DNA of 64,000 bases, taken from DAOUJW01 sp034421015 (lineage in GTDB: Bacteria; Chloroflexota; Dehalococcoidia; Lucifugimonadales; UBA2985). The translations under genes and the position numbers were made by a program. The stretch is from positions 1 through 64,000 of the forward strand of contig DAOUKT010000036.1 of NCBI GenBank assembly GCA_034421015.1, read 5' to 3'. Below the pieces are notes generated by a model. It did no database searches. It was not told where the DNA came from and saw nothing but the letters and a program-made list of their open reading frames with translations. Shown here piece after piece: positions 8,773 through 16,552 of this stretch (its first letter is position 1; every line of letters begins with the position of its first letter).

Positions 8773-8835
8773 GTTGCGTCAATAGAAAGTGTTACCGAAG
8801 AAGGAGTCGTTGCGTCATAATTCAGGTTACCGAAG
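8773..8835. repeat. Left terminal double repeat of the IS
   Basis: Two 27-28 bp units (8773-8800 and 8809-8835) share GTTGCGTCA at one side and GTTACCGAAG at the other, with an 8-bp spacer. The inner unit overlaps the last codons of the transposase gene. They are probable transposase-binding sites. Confidence 0.75.
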
Positions 8836-9946
8836 TGGAGGGTAGATTTGCCGTCTTCCACAGGTCCTCAAGGGCGTTGTCTATTCGGTTCTTGAGCTTT
8901 ACGGGATTGAGAGACTCATAGCGCCTCTGGAGGGATGCTCGTTGCTGGGGTGACAGCACGTTGTAGTCCAGGAGGCACTGGTAGGGGGTTCTGGCTTGGT
9001 CGTAGGTCTTGTGGACCTTGGCGCCGTTGCGACTCTTGTGGGTCAGCTTCATCACCGGCTGGAAGAAGTTGACGTACTGGGACAGGAGACTGTAGATGCG
9101 CTGGAGCTGTCCCAGGGCAGCCTCTGAGGTGTAGCGGTCATAGCCCACGAGCCTGCGTACTACTGACCAGTTCTTCTGCTCCACATGGGCGTTGTCATTC
9201 TTCTTGTATGGTCTTGAGCGAGTGAATGTGATGCCTTTGCGCTGGCAGTAGGTCAGCAGGTGATGGTTGATGAACTCGGAGCCGTTGTCGGAGTCCAGAC
9301 CCAGGATGGGGAACGGGAGTGACTTGGACATCCTGTGGATGGCGCCGCCGACCCTCTCCTGGCCCTTGCCCCACACTGGCTGGCACTCCACCCAGCAAGT
9401 GGCTATGTCCACCGCACTCAGAGTGTTCAGGTAGAACCCCTCCGTGGACTCCCCACAGTGCGCCACCAGGTCCACCTCAATAAAGCCTGGTGTGTTCTCC
9501 TCCCACTCGCCGAAGGTGCGAATGGGTATGGACGCTTTGAGCAGGCTCCCCGGCTTGGTGGCGCTAAGGGGTCTTCTGAGGCCCCTGTCCTTGTGGCGTC
9601 GGAGCAGTCTGTCTACAGTGGAGGCGCTGATCATGCTCAGGTGTCTCTCCACCTCCGGGGTCACGTCCAACTCCCCATGCTCCATCATCCTGTGTGACAA
9701 CTCCGCCATGAATGGGGCCAGCCTCTTACCGCACAGACGGTCCGACGCCTCCCACACCGTCAACACAGCCTCCCTCACATCTTCCCCATACACCGGAGGC
9801 CGGCCTCGCCTCTCCTTACTACCCACAGACCCTTCACCCGACAGAAGCCTCACCGCCGTCTTGCGATGATAGCCCGTCACACTGGTGAACTCCTCCAGTA
9901 ACCGGCTCTTCTCCGAGCGAGACGCACCTCTATATCTGCTCCTCAT
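8822..9946 (-). CDS. DDE transposase with integrase-core (rve) domain
   Basis: This 374-aa protein has an N-terminal DNA-binding part with TGYHRKTAVRLLSGE (helix-turn-helix, about residues 24-38) and a retroviral-integrase-type catalytic core. The expected acidic triad is visible: D159 in FIEVDLVAHCG, D220 in LGLDSDNGSEF, and E256 in NDNAHVEQKNW. Transposases of this layout occur in the IS481-like and unclassified (ISNCY) groups; I cannot fix the family. The reading frame is complete and lies inside matching terminal repeats, so the element looks capable of transposition. It is the likely agent of nearby gene gain. Confidence 0.9.
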   Translation of the reverse strand: MRSRYRGASRSEKSRLLEEFTSVTGYHRKTAVRLLSGEGSVGSKERRGRPPVYGEDVREAVLTVWEASDRLCGKRLAPFMAELSHRMMEHGELDVTPEVERHLSMISASTVDRLLRRHKDRGLRRPLSATKPGSLLKASIPIRTFGEWEENTPGFIEVDLVAHCGESTEGFYLNTLSAVDIATCWVECQPVWGKGQERVGGAIHRMSKSLPFPILGLDSDNGSEFINHHLLTYCQRKGITFTRSRPYKKNDNAHVEQKNWSVVRRLVGYDRYTSEAALGQLQRIYSLLSQYVNFFQPVMKLTHKSRNGAKVHKTYDQARTPYQCLLDYNVLSPQQRASLQRRYESLNPVKLKNRIDNALEDLWKTANLPSTSVT

Positions 9947-9995
9947 CTTCTCCGTATACTCTATACTCTTTCACGCTGCTTCTCCTCATGTCCTC

Positions 9996-10057
9996 TCCCG
10001 GTAACATGATTTCTGAAGCAACGATAACCCCTTCGGTAACATTTATTATGAGGCAAC
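9996..10057. repeat. Right terminal double repeat of the IS
   Basis: Units at 9996-10022 and 10031-10057, spaced by 8 bp, are inverse copies of the left-end units (CGGTAACAT core, then GAGGCAAC at the outer tip). The inner unit is slightly more diverged. Confidence 0.75.
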
Positions 10058-10173
10058 TCGCACCCTAGACGCAGGCGCAAACTTGGAGTAAGATACGCTG
10101 GGCATTGCGTTCATTTCCCCTTCCCTCCTCAGGCGCATCCGCTGGCAACCTCCGGCGTAGAGACGAATACTAA

Positions 10174-11997
10174 ATGCGTATCCTCATCAGGCTTCTCCGT
10201 TTCTCTTTCAAGTACAAGTACAGGCTGCTGCTCGCCTACGTCTGCACGGTAGGCGTAACGGCGTTTGCCCTGGCCATACCGCGCATCCTGGGCACGGCCG
10301 TGGACCAGGTGGTCAAGTCCGGGAATGTCGGCCCGCTGATATTCCTGGCCGCGCTGATCTTCGTCATAAGCGTCCTGAGGGGAGTCGCGGCCTACGGCCA
10401 GCAGTACCTTGGCGAGTCACTGGGCCAGCGCGTTGCCTACGACATACGAAACGAGTTCTACGAGCGGCTCCAGCGTCTCAGCTTCGGCTTCCACGACAAC
10501 CAGCGCTCCGGCGACCTGATGTCCCGGGCCACGGCGGACGTGGAGGGCGTGCGTATGTTCATCCAGGGTGGCGTGATTCGCGGCGGGTACATGATTCTCC
10601 TGATACTGGGCGTCGGCACAATTCTGGTGATCTCAAGCTGGCAGCTTGCCCTCATGAGCCTGGTCTTCGTGCCGTTCATCGTGCTGCGCACGGCAACCAT
10701 CATGCTGGAGATGCGCCGCAACTGGATGGCGGAGCGGACGGAGATGGGATACCTGAATACGGTGCTGCAGGAGAACCTGGCGGGCCAGCGGGTGGTCAAG
10801 GCCTTCGCGGCCGAGGACCTTGAGCGGGGCAAGTTCAACTATCACGCCTCGGAGGTTGCCCGGTACGGATTCACCGCGGAGAGGCTTCAGGCGATTACAA
10901 CGTCGCTCAACAACTTCTTCCTGCTGGGCGGCACCGGCGTAATCCTCTGGTTCGGCGGGCTGCAGGTGGTGAACGGGGCCATGTCCGAGGGCGAGCTGGT
11001 CTCCTTCCTGCTGTACATGGGCCTGCTGGCCATCCCCGTCCGCATGACGGCGTGGATAGTCAACAGCTTCTCCAGGGCCATGTCCTCCGGCGAGCGCATC
11101 TTCTACGTGCTGGACGCGGAGTCCCCGGTCAAGGAGAAGCAGGACGCCCTGGACGTGGGGCGGGTGAATGGCGACGTGCGCTTTGAGAACGTGTCCTTTG
11201 GCTACAGCGATCTTGCGCCGGTGCTCAAGGATGTGGACTTCGAGGCGCCAAGCACGAAGATAGTCGCCATTCTGGGCGCGCCCGGCAGCGGGAAGACGAC
11301 GGTCGTGCACCTGATACCGCGCTTCTACGACGTCACCGGAGGCCGCATCACCATAGACGGGACCGATGTCCGCGACCTCACCCTTGCCTCACTGCGCCAC
11401 AACGTGGGCATAGTCCAGCAGGACGTCTTCATCTTCACCTCCACCATTCGGGCGAACATAGCCTACGGCTCCGTGGACGCGCCCTTTGAGGAGGTGGTCC
11501 GGGCGGCAAAGGCGGCCCAGCTTCACGACTTCATTGAGAGCATGCCCGACGGCTACAACACCTACGTTGGAGAGCGGGGAGTGACCCTGTCCGGCGGCCA
11601 GCGGCAGCGTCTGGCAATCGCCCGCACGCTGCTCCTTGACCCGCCCATCCTCATACTGGACGACTCCACCTCCAGCGTCGACACCCAGACGGAGCACCTG
11701 ATTCGACAGGCGCTGGACGCGGTGATGCAGGGCAGGACCACCTTCGTCATTGCCCATCGCCTGAGCAGCGTCAAGAACGCCGACATGATACTGGTGATGA
11801 AAGAGGGCCAGGTTGTCCAGAGTGGCGTCCACGAGGAGCTTGTGAACGTGCCCGGCCCGTACCAGGAGATTTACGAGCTCCAGCTGCGGCCCCAGGAGGC
11901 CGACGTGAACGGCGACGGGGCACTGGTGAACCCCAACGGCGCGGCCGCCACCAGCGGGCTGGAGGCCCGGACCCTGAACGTGGAGGGCGGTTCCTAG
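10174..11997 (+). CDS. ABC exporter half-transporter with degenerate catalytic site
   Basis: This 607-aa subunit has an N-terminal six-helix transmembrane domain (about residues 15-310) and a C-terminal nucleotide-binding domain. Walker A is GAPGSGKTT (368-376), the signature is LSGGQRQR (from 472), and Walker B is ILILDDSTSS. The residue after the Walker B aspartate is Asp497 instead of the catalytic Glu. The next gene, starting 3 nt later, is the partner half, which has the normal Glu but an altered signature. This pairing matches heterodimeric exporters such as TM287/288, BmrCD and LmrCD, which have one hydrolytic and one degenerate site. They pump drugs, lipids or peptides; the cargo here is unknown. 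The gene starts 116 bp beyond the IS right end. Confidence 0.93.
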   Translation: MRILIRLLRFSFKYKYRLLLAYVCTVGVTAFALAIPRILGTAVDQVVKSGNVGPLIFLAALIFVISVLRGVAAYGQQYLGESLGQRVAYDIRNEFYERLQRLSFGFHDNQRSGDLMSRATADVEGVRMFIQGGVIRGGYMILLILGVGTILVISSWQLALMSLVFVPFIVLRTATIMLEMRRNWMAERTEMGYLNTVLQENLAGQRVVKAFAAEDLERGKFNYHASEVARYGFTAERLQAITTSLNNFFLLGGTGVILWFGGLQVVNGAMSEGELVSFLLYMGLLAIPVRMTAWIVNSFSRAMSSGERIFYVLDAESPVKEKQDALDVGRVNGDVRFENVSFGYSDLAPVLKDVDFEAPSTKIVAILGAPGSGKTTVVHLIPRFYDVTGGRITIDGTDVRDLTLASLRHNVGIVQQDVFIFTSTIRANIAYGSVDAPFEEVVRAAKAAQLHDFIESMPDGYNTYVGERGVTLSGGQRQRLAIARTLLLDPPILILDDSTSSVDTQTEHLIRQALDAVMQGRTTFVIAHRLSSVKNADMILVMKEGQVVQSGVHEELVNVPGPYQEIYELQLRPQEADVNGDGALVNPNGAAATSGLEARTLNVEGGS

Positions 11998-11999
11998 CC

Positions 12000-13871
12000 A
12001 TGCAGTGGGGAGGCCTTGGCCAGGGCGGCATCAACCCGAACCTTCCGGGCGTACAGGAGGTCCGCAGGATACGCGGGCGTCTGACCCTGGTGCTGGAGGA
12101 CACCGAGTTCGGCAAGGTGTACGACCAGGGCGTGGTGTTGCGTCTTGCGCAGTATCTGAGGCCCCACTGGAAGATGACTCTCCTCAGCCTGGTGGCGATG
12201 CTGGTCTACATTGGCACTCAGGTAGCGGTCCCCGTGCTGGTGGGATTAGCCATCAACCAGTACCTGCAGGACCCTGAACTCTCAGTGGCGGAGCGGGTGT
12301 CCGGGCTGCACCGTATTGGACTGATCTTCGGCGGTGTTGTGATTCTCAACCTCGCGGGGAACTTCATTCACCTGAGAGGTCTGGCCAGGGTCAACATGTC
12401 GGTGCTGTACCAGCTTCGGAGCGACATGCATGCCCACCTCCAGCGGCTCTCCACCCAGTTCTTCGACCACAACGAGGTTGGCAGGCTGATGAGCCGCGTC
12501 CAGAACGACACGACGGCCCTCCAGGAGTTCATGACCGTCTTTGTGGTGGGATTCGCGGAGATAATCAGCCTTGTGGGAATCATAGTGATCATGCTGGTAT
12601 GGAACGCCCAGCTGGCGCTCATCTGCTTCGTAGTCATACCCGTATTCGTGGTCATCATGATTTTCTGGCAGATCCGGGCCCGGCGGTCCTTCATGCGCAT
12701 CCGGTACGCCATCGCCGGGGTTAACGCCAGCCTTCAGGAGAACATCACCGGCGTGCGGGTCACCCAGAGCATGAACAGGGAGAAGGTGAACCTGTCCCAG
12801 TTCGACGAGCTTAACGCCGAGCACCTGAACGCCAACCTCACCGCCAGCAGGCTCACCGCCGGCCTGATGCCGACGGTCGAGGTGCTCACCGCCATCGCCT
12901 TTGGCATCCTTATCGTGGTCGGCGGCAGGATGGAGCAGTCCGGCGCCCTGGAGCTTGGCACAATGGCGGCCTTCGCCCTGTTCGTGCAGCGTTTCTTCGA
13001 GCCCATCCGCGCCCTGGTCATGCAGTACGCCATGATGCAGCGGGCCATGACCGCCGGAATGCGCATCTTTGAGCTTCTGGACGTGCAGCCGGACCTGGTG
13101 GACAAGCCGGACGCCAGGACGCTGCCCCCCATCCAGGGTCACGTGAAGTTCGACCACGTCTCCTTCTCCTACAACCCGGAGGTGCCGGTGCTCAACGACG
13201 TTTCCGTGGAGGTGGCGCCGGGAGAGTCGATGGCGATTGTGGGGCCAACAGGCGCGGGCAAGACGACTATGGTGGCCCTGGTCACCCGCTTCTATGACGT
13301 CGCGGACGGCAGCATCACGGTTGACGGCCACGACCTCCGGGACATCACGCGCTCGTCCCTGGCCAGCCAGATGAGCCTTGTGCTTCAGGAGCCGTTCCTC
13401 TACTCCACCACTGTTGCGGAGAACATTCGCTTCGCCAACCGCAACGCGACCCAGCAGGACATCGAGAAGGCAACCAGGGCCCTGGGCGCCCACGACTTCA
13501 TCACGCGGCTGCCGGACGGCTACGAGACGGTCCTCCACGAGCGGGGCAGCAACCTGAGCGTGGGCCAGAGGCAGCTCATCGCCTTTGCCCGGGCGCTGGT
13601 GGCGGACCCCCGCATCCTGATACTGGACGAGGCCACCGCCAACGTCGACAGCTACACGGAGCGGCTGATCCAGGACGCGCTGAAGGAGCTTCTGCGAGGG
13701 CGAACGGCCATCATCATCGCCCACAGGCTCTCCACCATCCAGGACGCGGACAAGATCCTGGTGATGGAGCAGGGGCGGATAGCGGAACTTGGCAGGCACA
13801 ACGAGCTACTGGCCCGTGACGGGCTGTACGCCAAGCTGTACGCGATGAACTTCCAGGACCTGCCTGTCTAG
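12000..13871 (+). CDS. ABC exporter half-transporter, catalytically competent partner
   Basis: This 623-aa subunit has a transmembrane exporter domain (about residues 45-340) and an ATPase domain with Walker A GPTGAGKTT (415-423), Walker B ILILDEATANVD with Glu544, and the switch His in IIIAHRLSTI. Its signature reads LSVGQ (519-523) rather than LSGGQ. In the dimer this altered signature faces the Walker motifs of the first subunit, whose catalytic Glu is Asp, so both defects fall in one composite ATP site. The other site is intact. An N-terminal extension of about 45 residues precedes the first membrane helix. It is cotranscribed with the upstream gene (2-bp gap). Confidence 0.94.
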   Translation: MQWGGLGQGGINPNLPGVQEVRRIRGRLTLVLEDTEFGKVYDQGVVLRLAQYLRPHWKMTLLSLVAMLVYIGTQVAVPVLVGLAINQYLQDPELSVAERVSGLHRIGLIFGGVVILNLAGNFIHLRGLARVNMSVLYQLRSDMHAHLQRLSTQFFDHNEVGRLMSRVQNDTTALQEFMTVFVVGFAEIISLVGIIVIMLVWNAQLALICFVVIPVFVVIMIFWQIRARRSFMRIRYAIAGVNASLQENITGVRVTQSMNREKVNLSQFDELNAEHLNANLTASRLTAGLMPTVEVLTAIAFGILIVVGGRMEQSGALELGTMAAFALFVQRFFEPIRALVMQYAMMQRAMTAGMRIFELLDVQPDLVDKPDARTLPPIQGHVKFDHVSFSYNPEVPVLNDVSVEVAPGESMAIVGPTGAGKTTMVALVTRFYDVADGSITVDGHDLRDITRSSLASQMSLVLQEPFLYSTTVAENIRFANRNATQQDIEKATRALGAHDFITRLPDGYETVLHERGSNLSVGQRQLIAFARALVADPRILILDEATANVDSYTERLIQDALKELLRGRTAIIIAHRLSTIQDADKILVMEQGRIAELGRHNELLARDGLYAKLYAMNFQDLPV

Positions 13872-13938
13872 GGCGCTGGCCGGCGTCCGCGCCGTTTCAT
13901 CTCCGGCGGAATAGCGCCGCATATCATCAATCTGCGGG

Positions 13939-14166
13939 TACTCTCTACAGGCGTTGGGTATGTCGCGCGACACCGCTCATGCTGAGCTTGTCGAAGTAAA
14001 TGAGCGGTGTCAGCCATGTCCGCAGTCTTCCCGCTCAAATGGTTCCCTTCGGCTTCGCTCAGGGTAAACTCTAGGCTCGCCCCCGTATCAAGTACGGGGC
14101 AGGCTATGAGCGGGAAGGGAGTTGCGTTCCGACCGACGTTGGCGTTACCAAACCGTATAGAGAATG
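13939..14166. mobile_element. MITE-like element, family A copy 2 (inverted relative to copy 1)
   Basis: A roughly 228-bp non-coding element has its left end as ACTCTCTACAGGCGTTGG and its right end as the inverse of ATTCTCTATACGG. Read on the minus strand it aligns along most of copy 1, with additional internal palindromes (CACCGCTCAT...ATGAGCGGTG). No target duplication was recognised. It fills most of the 417-bp gap between the ABC exporter and the PIN/TRAM gene; the remaining right part (14170-14288) holds AT-rich promoter-like sequence with TATACT near 14210. Confidence 0.7.
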
Positions 14167-14288
14167 CCTCGTATTACGAGACTACCAATTGCCCAGTTCA
14201 GGTGTGCTATACTCACTATGTATAGGTGTCCTCTTTTTGGGCACAATTATAGTGGGACTCCCTGGAGGAGGCGGAAGGAGAGCTGTAA

Positions 14289-15338
14289 ATGGGTATTCAA
14301 TGGTGGTTGCGCCTGGTGGGGTCGATCCTCGCCGGGCTGGGTGGATGGCAGGCAGGTTTGTGGCTAGGGGCGTCGGTGGACGAGCAGGCCCCGGTCCCGT
14401 GGGGCCTTGGGGGGATGCTGACGGGAGGTGTAATTGGACTGGCCGTTACCCCTTATCTTGTTCTCACCCCTTTCATTTGGTCTCGCAAGATATTGCTCGA
14501 AGCGAGCTTCAGCAAGGTGGTGGCCGGGACCCTGGGGCTTGTGCTAGGCCTGTTTGCAGCGGCCCTGCTTTCCATCAGCCTTTTCAGGCTGCCCGGCTGG
14601 CCCGGCGAGTTTGCCCCCGTGGTTCTGAGCGTGTTCCTGGGTACTCTGGGCATGTTTCTGATGTTGCTGCGAGAGCGGGACGTGAGCCAGTTCCTGCCGG
14701 AGCGCTATCGTAGAGGTGGAGCGGTTGGCAGGGGGTTTTCGGGCGGACGCTTCCTGATGGACACCAGCGCCATCATCGACGGCAGGATTGCCGACATCAG
14801 CAAGACGGGCTTCGTTTACGGGACCATGGTCATACCCAGGTTTGTGCTGGACGAGCTGCGCCACATCGCAGACTCCAGCGACTCCCTCAGGCGAACCAGG
14901 GGTCGCAGGGGCCTTGAGATGCTAAACAAGCTGCGCAAGGACTCGGACGTGCCCATCCAGATCCTGGATGAGGACGTGCCGGAGGTTCCGGAAGTGGACG
15001 GCAAGCTGGTGATGATGGCCAAGAACATGAGGGCGCCCATTATGACCACAGACTTCAACCTGAACCGGGTTGCGGAGCTGCAGGGCGTCAAGGTGCTCAA
15101 CGTCAACGAGCTTGCCAACGCCATGAAGCCGGTGGTGATTCCTGGCGAGGAGATGATGGTGAGGGTCATCCAGGAGGGGAAGGAGATGGGGCAGGGAGTG
15201 GCCTTCCTGGACGACGGCACTATGGTCGTGATAGAGGGCGGCAAGAAGTACATCAACTCCCACCTGGACGTGTCCATAACCAGGGTGCTCCAGACTGCGG
15301 CCGGCCGCATCATCTTCGCGCAACCCAGCGCGAGCTAG
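14289..15338 (+). CDS. Membrane-anchored PIN/TRAM-domain protein (YacL-like)
   Basis: This 349-aa protein has four predicted N-terminal membrane helices (about residues 1-125), a PIN-like domain beginning RFLMDTSAIIDGRIADI (near residue 155), and a C-terminal TRAM domain with GEEMMVRVIQEGKEMGQGVAF (near 280-300). This arrangement is typical of Bacillus YacL and its homologues, often found next to ispD and the cysS region, as here. PIN and TRAM domains both suggest RNA interaction, but a defined substrate is not known for the family. A ribosome site (GGAAGGAGAG) precedes the ATG. It starts a run of four genes on the plus strand, followed by ispD 8 bp later. Confidence 0.9.
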   Translation: MGIQWWLRLVGSILAGLGGWQAGLWLGASVDEQAPVPWGLGGMLTGGVIGLAVTPYLVLTPFIWSRKILLEASFSKVVAGTLGLVLGLFAAALLSISLFRLPGWPGEFAPVVLSVFLGTLGMFLMLLRERDVSQFLPERYRRGGAVGRGFSGGRFLMDTSAIIDGRIADISKTGFVYGTMVIPRFVLDELRHIADSSDSLRRTRGRRGLEMLNKLRKDSDVPIQILDEDVPEVPEVDGKLVMMAKNMRAPIMTTDFNLNRVAELQGVKVLNVNELANAMKPVVIPGEEMMVRVIQEGKEMGQGVAFLDDGTMVVIEGGKKYINSHLDVSITRVLQTAAGRIIFAQPSAS

Positions 15339-15346
15339 GCGCGGCC

Positions 15347-16057
15347 GTGACCTCTGCCCCATCGCCGGAGGGCGTCGAGGAGCGCGCCGGGGTCGTCATA
15401 GTGGCCGCGGGCGTAAGCCGCCGCATGGGCGACGTGGACAAGGTCTTTGCTCCGCTACTCGGAAAGCCCCTCATCGCTCACACAGTCGCAGCCTTCGAGG
15501 GATGCCCTGAGGTCGGCGAGATAGTCCTTGTGCTGCACAGGGACAACCTGGGCCGGGGCCGCTGGCTGGTCGAGGCCGAGGGCTGGACAAAGGTCAAGGG
15601 GGTGTGCGCCGGAGGCGAGCGGCGCCAGGACTCGGTGAAGGCGGGGCTTGAAAGCCTTTCGCCCTGCCGATGGGTGATGGTGCACGACGGCGCAAGGCCA
15701 TGCGTCACCCGGGACATCCTCCAGGGCGGTGTGCAGGCGGCCGCGGACACCGGCTCCGCCATTCCCGCCGTGCCCGTAAGCGATACCATCAAGAGCGTGG
15801 ACCGGGACGGCGCGGTGCTTGGCACTACGCCAAGGGAGACGCTGCGGGCCGTGCAGACGCCCCAGGTGTTCCGCTACGACCTGCTGCTGTCGGTGTACAG
15901 GGGAGACCTGGACGCCGTGACCGACGACGCCTCCCTGGTGGAGCGGCTGGGGCACAGCGTGCGGGTGTTCGACGGCTCGCCCGAGAACATCAAGGTCACA
16001 ACCCCGGTTGACCTGCTGCTGGCCGAGGCTATCCTGCGCAGCCGGGCCGGCCGGTAG
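15347..16057 (+). CDS. ispD: 2-C-methyl-D-erythritol 4-phosphate cytidylyltransferase
   Basis: The third enzyme of the non-mevalonate (MEP) isoprenoid pathway joins CTP and methylerythritol phosphate to give CDP-ME in the cytosol. The 236-aa product has the nucleotidyltransferase start VIVAAGVSRRMG with the downstream Lys of DKVFAPLLGKP, the WVMVHDGARPC segment and the C-terminal 'TDDASLVERLG ... IKVTTPVDLLLAE'. The start is a GTG at 15347, giving an extension of about 14 residues before the core. It is followed after 12 bp by ispF, the fifth pathway enzyme, so this operon supplies isoprenoid precursors. Confidence 0.95.
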   Translation: MTSAPSPEGVEERAGVVIVAAGVSRRMGDVDKVFAPLLGKPLIAHTVAAFEGCPEVGEIVLVLHRDNLGRGRWLVEAEGWTKVKGVCAGGERRQDSVKAGLESLSPCRWVMVHDGARPCVTRDILQGGVQAAADTGSAIPAVPVSDTIKSVDRDGAVLGTTPRETLRAVQTPQVFRYDLLLSVYRGDLDAVTDDASLVERLGHSVRVFDGSPENIKVTTPVDLLLAEAILRSRAGR

Positions 16058-16069
16058 CGGGGAGCGTTG

Positions 16070-16552
16070 GTGTCCACCCGCGCCGGCATTGGCTACGACG
16101 TTCACAGGCTGGAGCCGGGCGTTGCCCTGTGGCTGGGCGGCGTCCGGGTGGAGTACGAGGCAGGGCTGGCGGGCCACAGCGACGGCGACGTGCTGGTGCA
16201 CGCCATTGTGGACGCCATGCTGGGAGCCGCCGGGCTGGGGGACATCGGAACGCACTTCCCGTCCTCGGACCCGCAGTACAGGGGCGCGTCCAGCCTCCTC
16301 TTCCTGAGCGCGGCCGCAGAGTTGCTGGCGGGCCAAGGGTGGCAGGTCGTAAATCTGGATGCTACAATAGTCGCCGAACGTCCGCGTCTGGCCCCTTACG
16401 TACAGAGTATGCGTGAAGCTATTGCCCAATCGGCGGGGTTGACCCCGTCACAGGTGAGTGTCAAGTGCACCACAACCGACGGCCTGGGATTCCCCGGCCG
16501 CGGCGAGGGCATTGGCGCGATGGCCGTCGCCACCGTTGAGGCGGTCACATGA
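16070..16552 (+). CDS. ispF: 2-C-methyl-D-erythritol 2,4-cyclodiphosphate synthase
   Basis: The enzyme converts CDP-ME 2-phosphate into the cyclic diphosphate MEcPP in the MEP pathway and works as a zinc-dependent trimer. The metal ligands are visible in GIGYDVHRLEPG (Asp and His) and in GHSDGDVLVHAIVDAMLGA (His). The substrate loop 'DIGTHFPSSDPQYRG' is also present. The C-terminus 'TTDGLGFPGRGEGIGA' is typical. I chose the GTG at 16070 (160 aa) because GGGGAG at 16059-16064 is correctly spaced for it; a TTG 3 bp upstream is also open. The last 4 bp (ATGA) overlap the cysS start. Confidence 0.96.
   Translation: MSTRAGIGYDVHRLEPGVALWLGGVRVEYEAGLAGHSDGDVLVHAIVDAMLGAAGLGDIGTHFPSSDPQYRGASSLLFLSAAAELLAGQGWQVVNLDATIVAERPRLAPYVQSMREAIAQSAGLTPSQVSVKCTTTDGLGFPGRGEGIGAMAVATVEAVT

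Larger units (their letters stand above)
8773..10057 (-). mobile_element. Insertion sequence with rve-type transposase and doubled terminal repeats
   Basis: A 1285-bp element is bounded by inverted repeats. The left outer repeat (8773-8800) begins GTTGCGTCA and ends GTTACCGAAG; the right outer repeat (10031-10057) is its inverse. A second inner copy occurs at each end (8809-8835 and 9996-10022), separated from the outer copy by exactly 8 bp on both sides. It contains one intact transposase gene. No clear target duplication could be recognised, so the outer limits may be off by a few bases. Confidence 0.82.
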
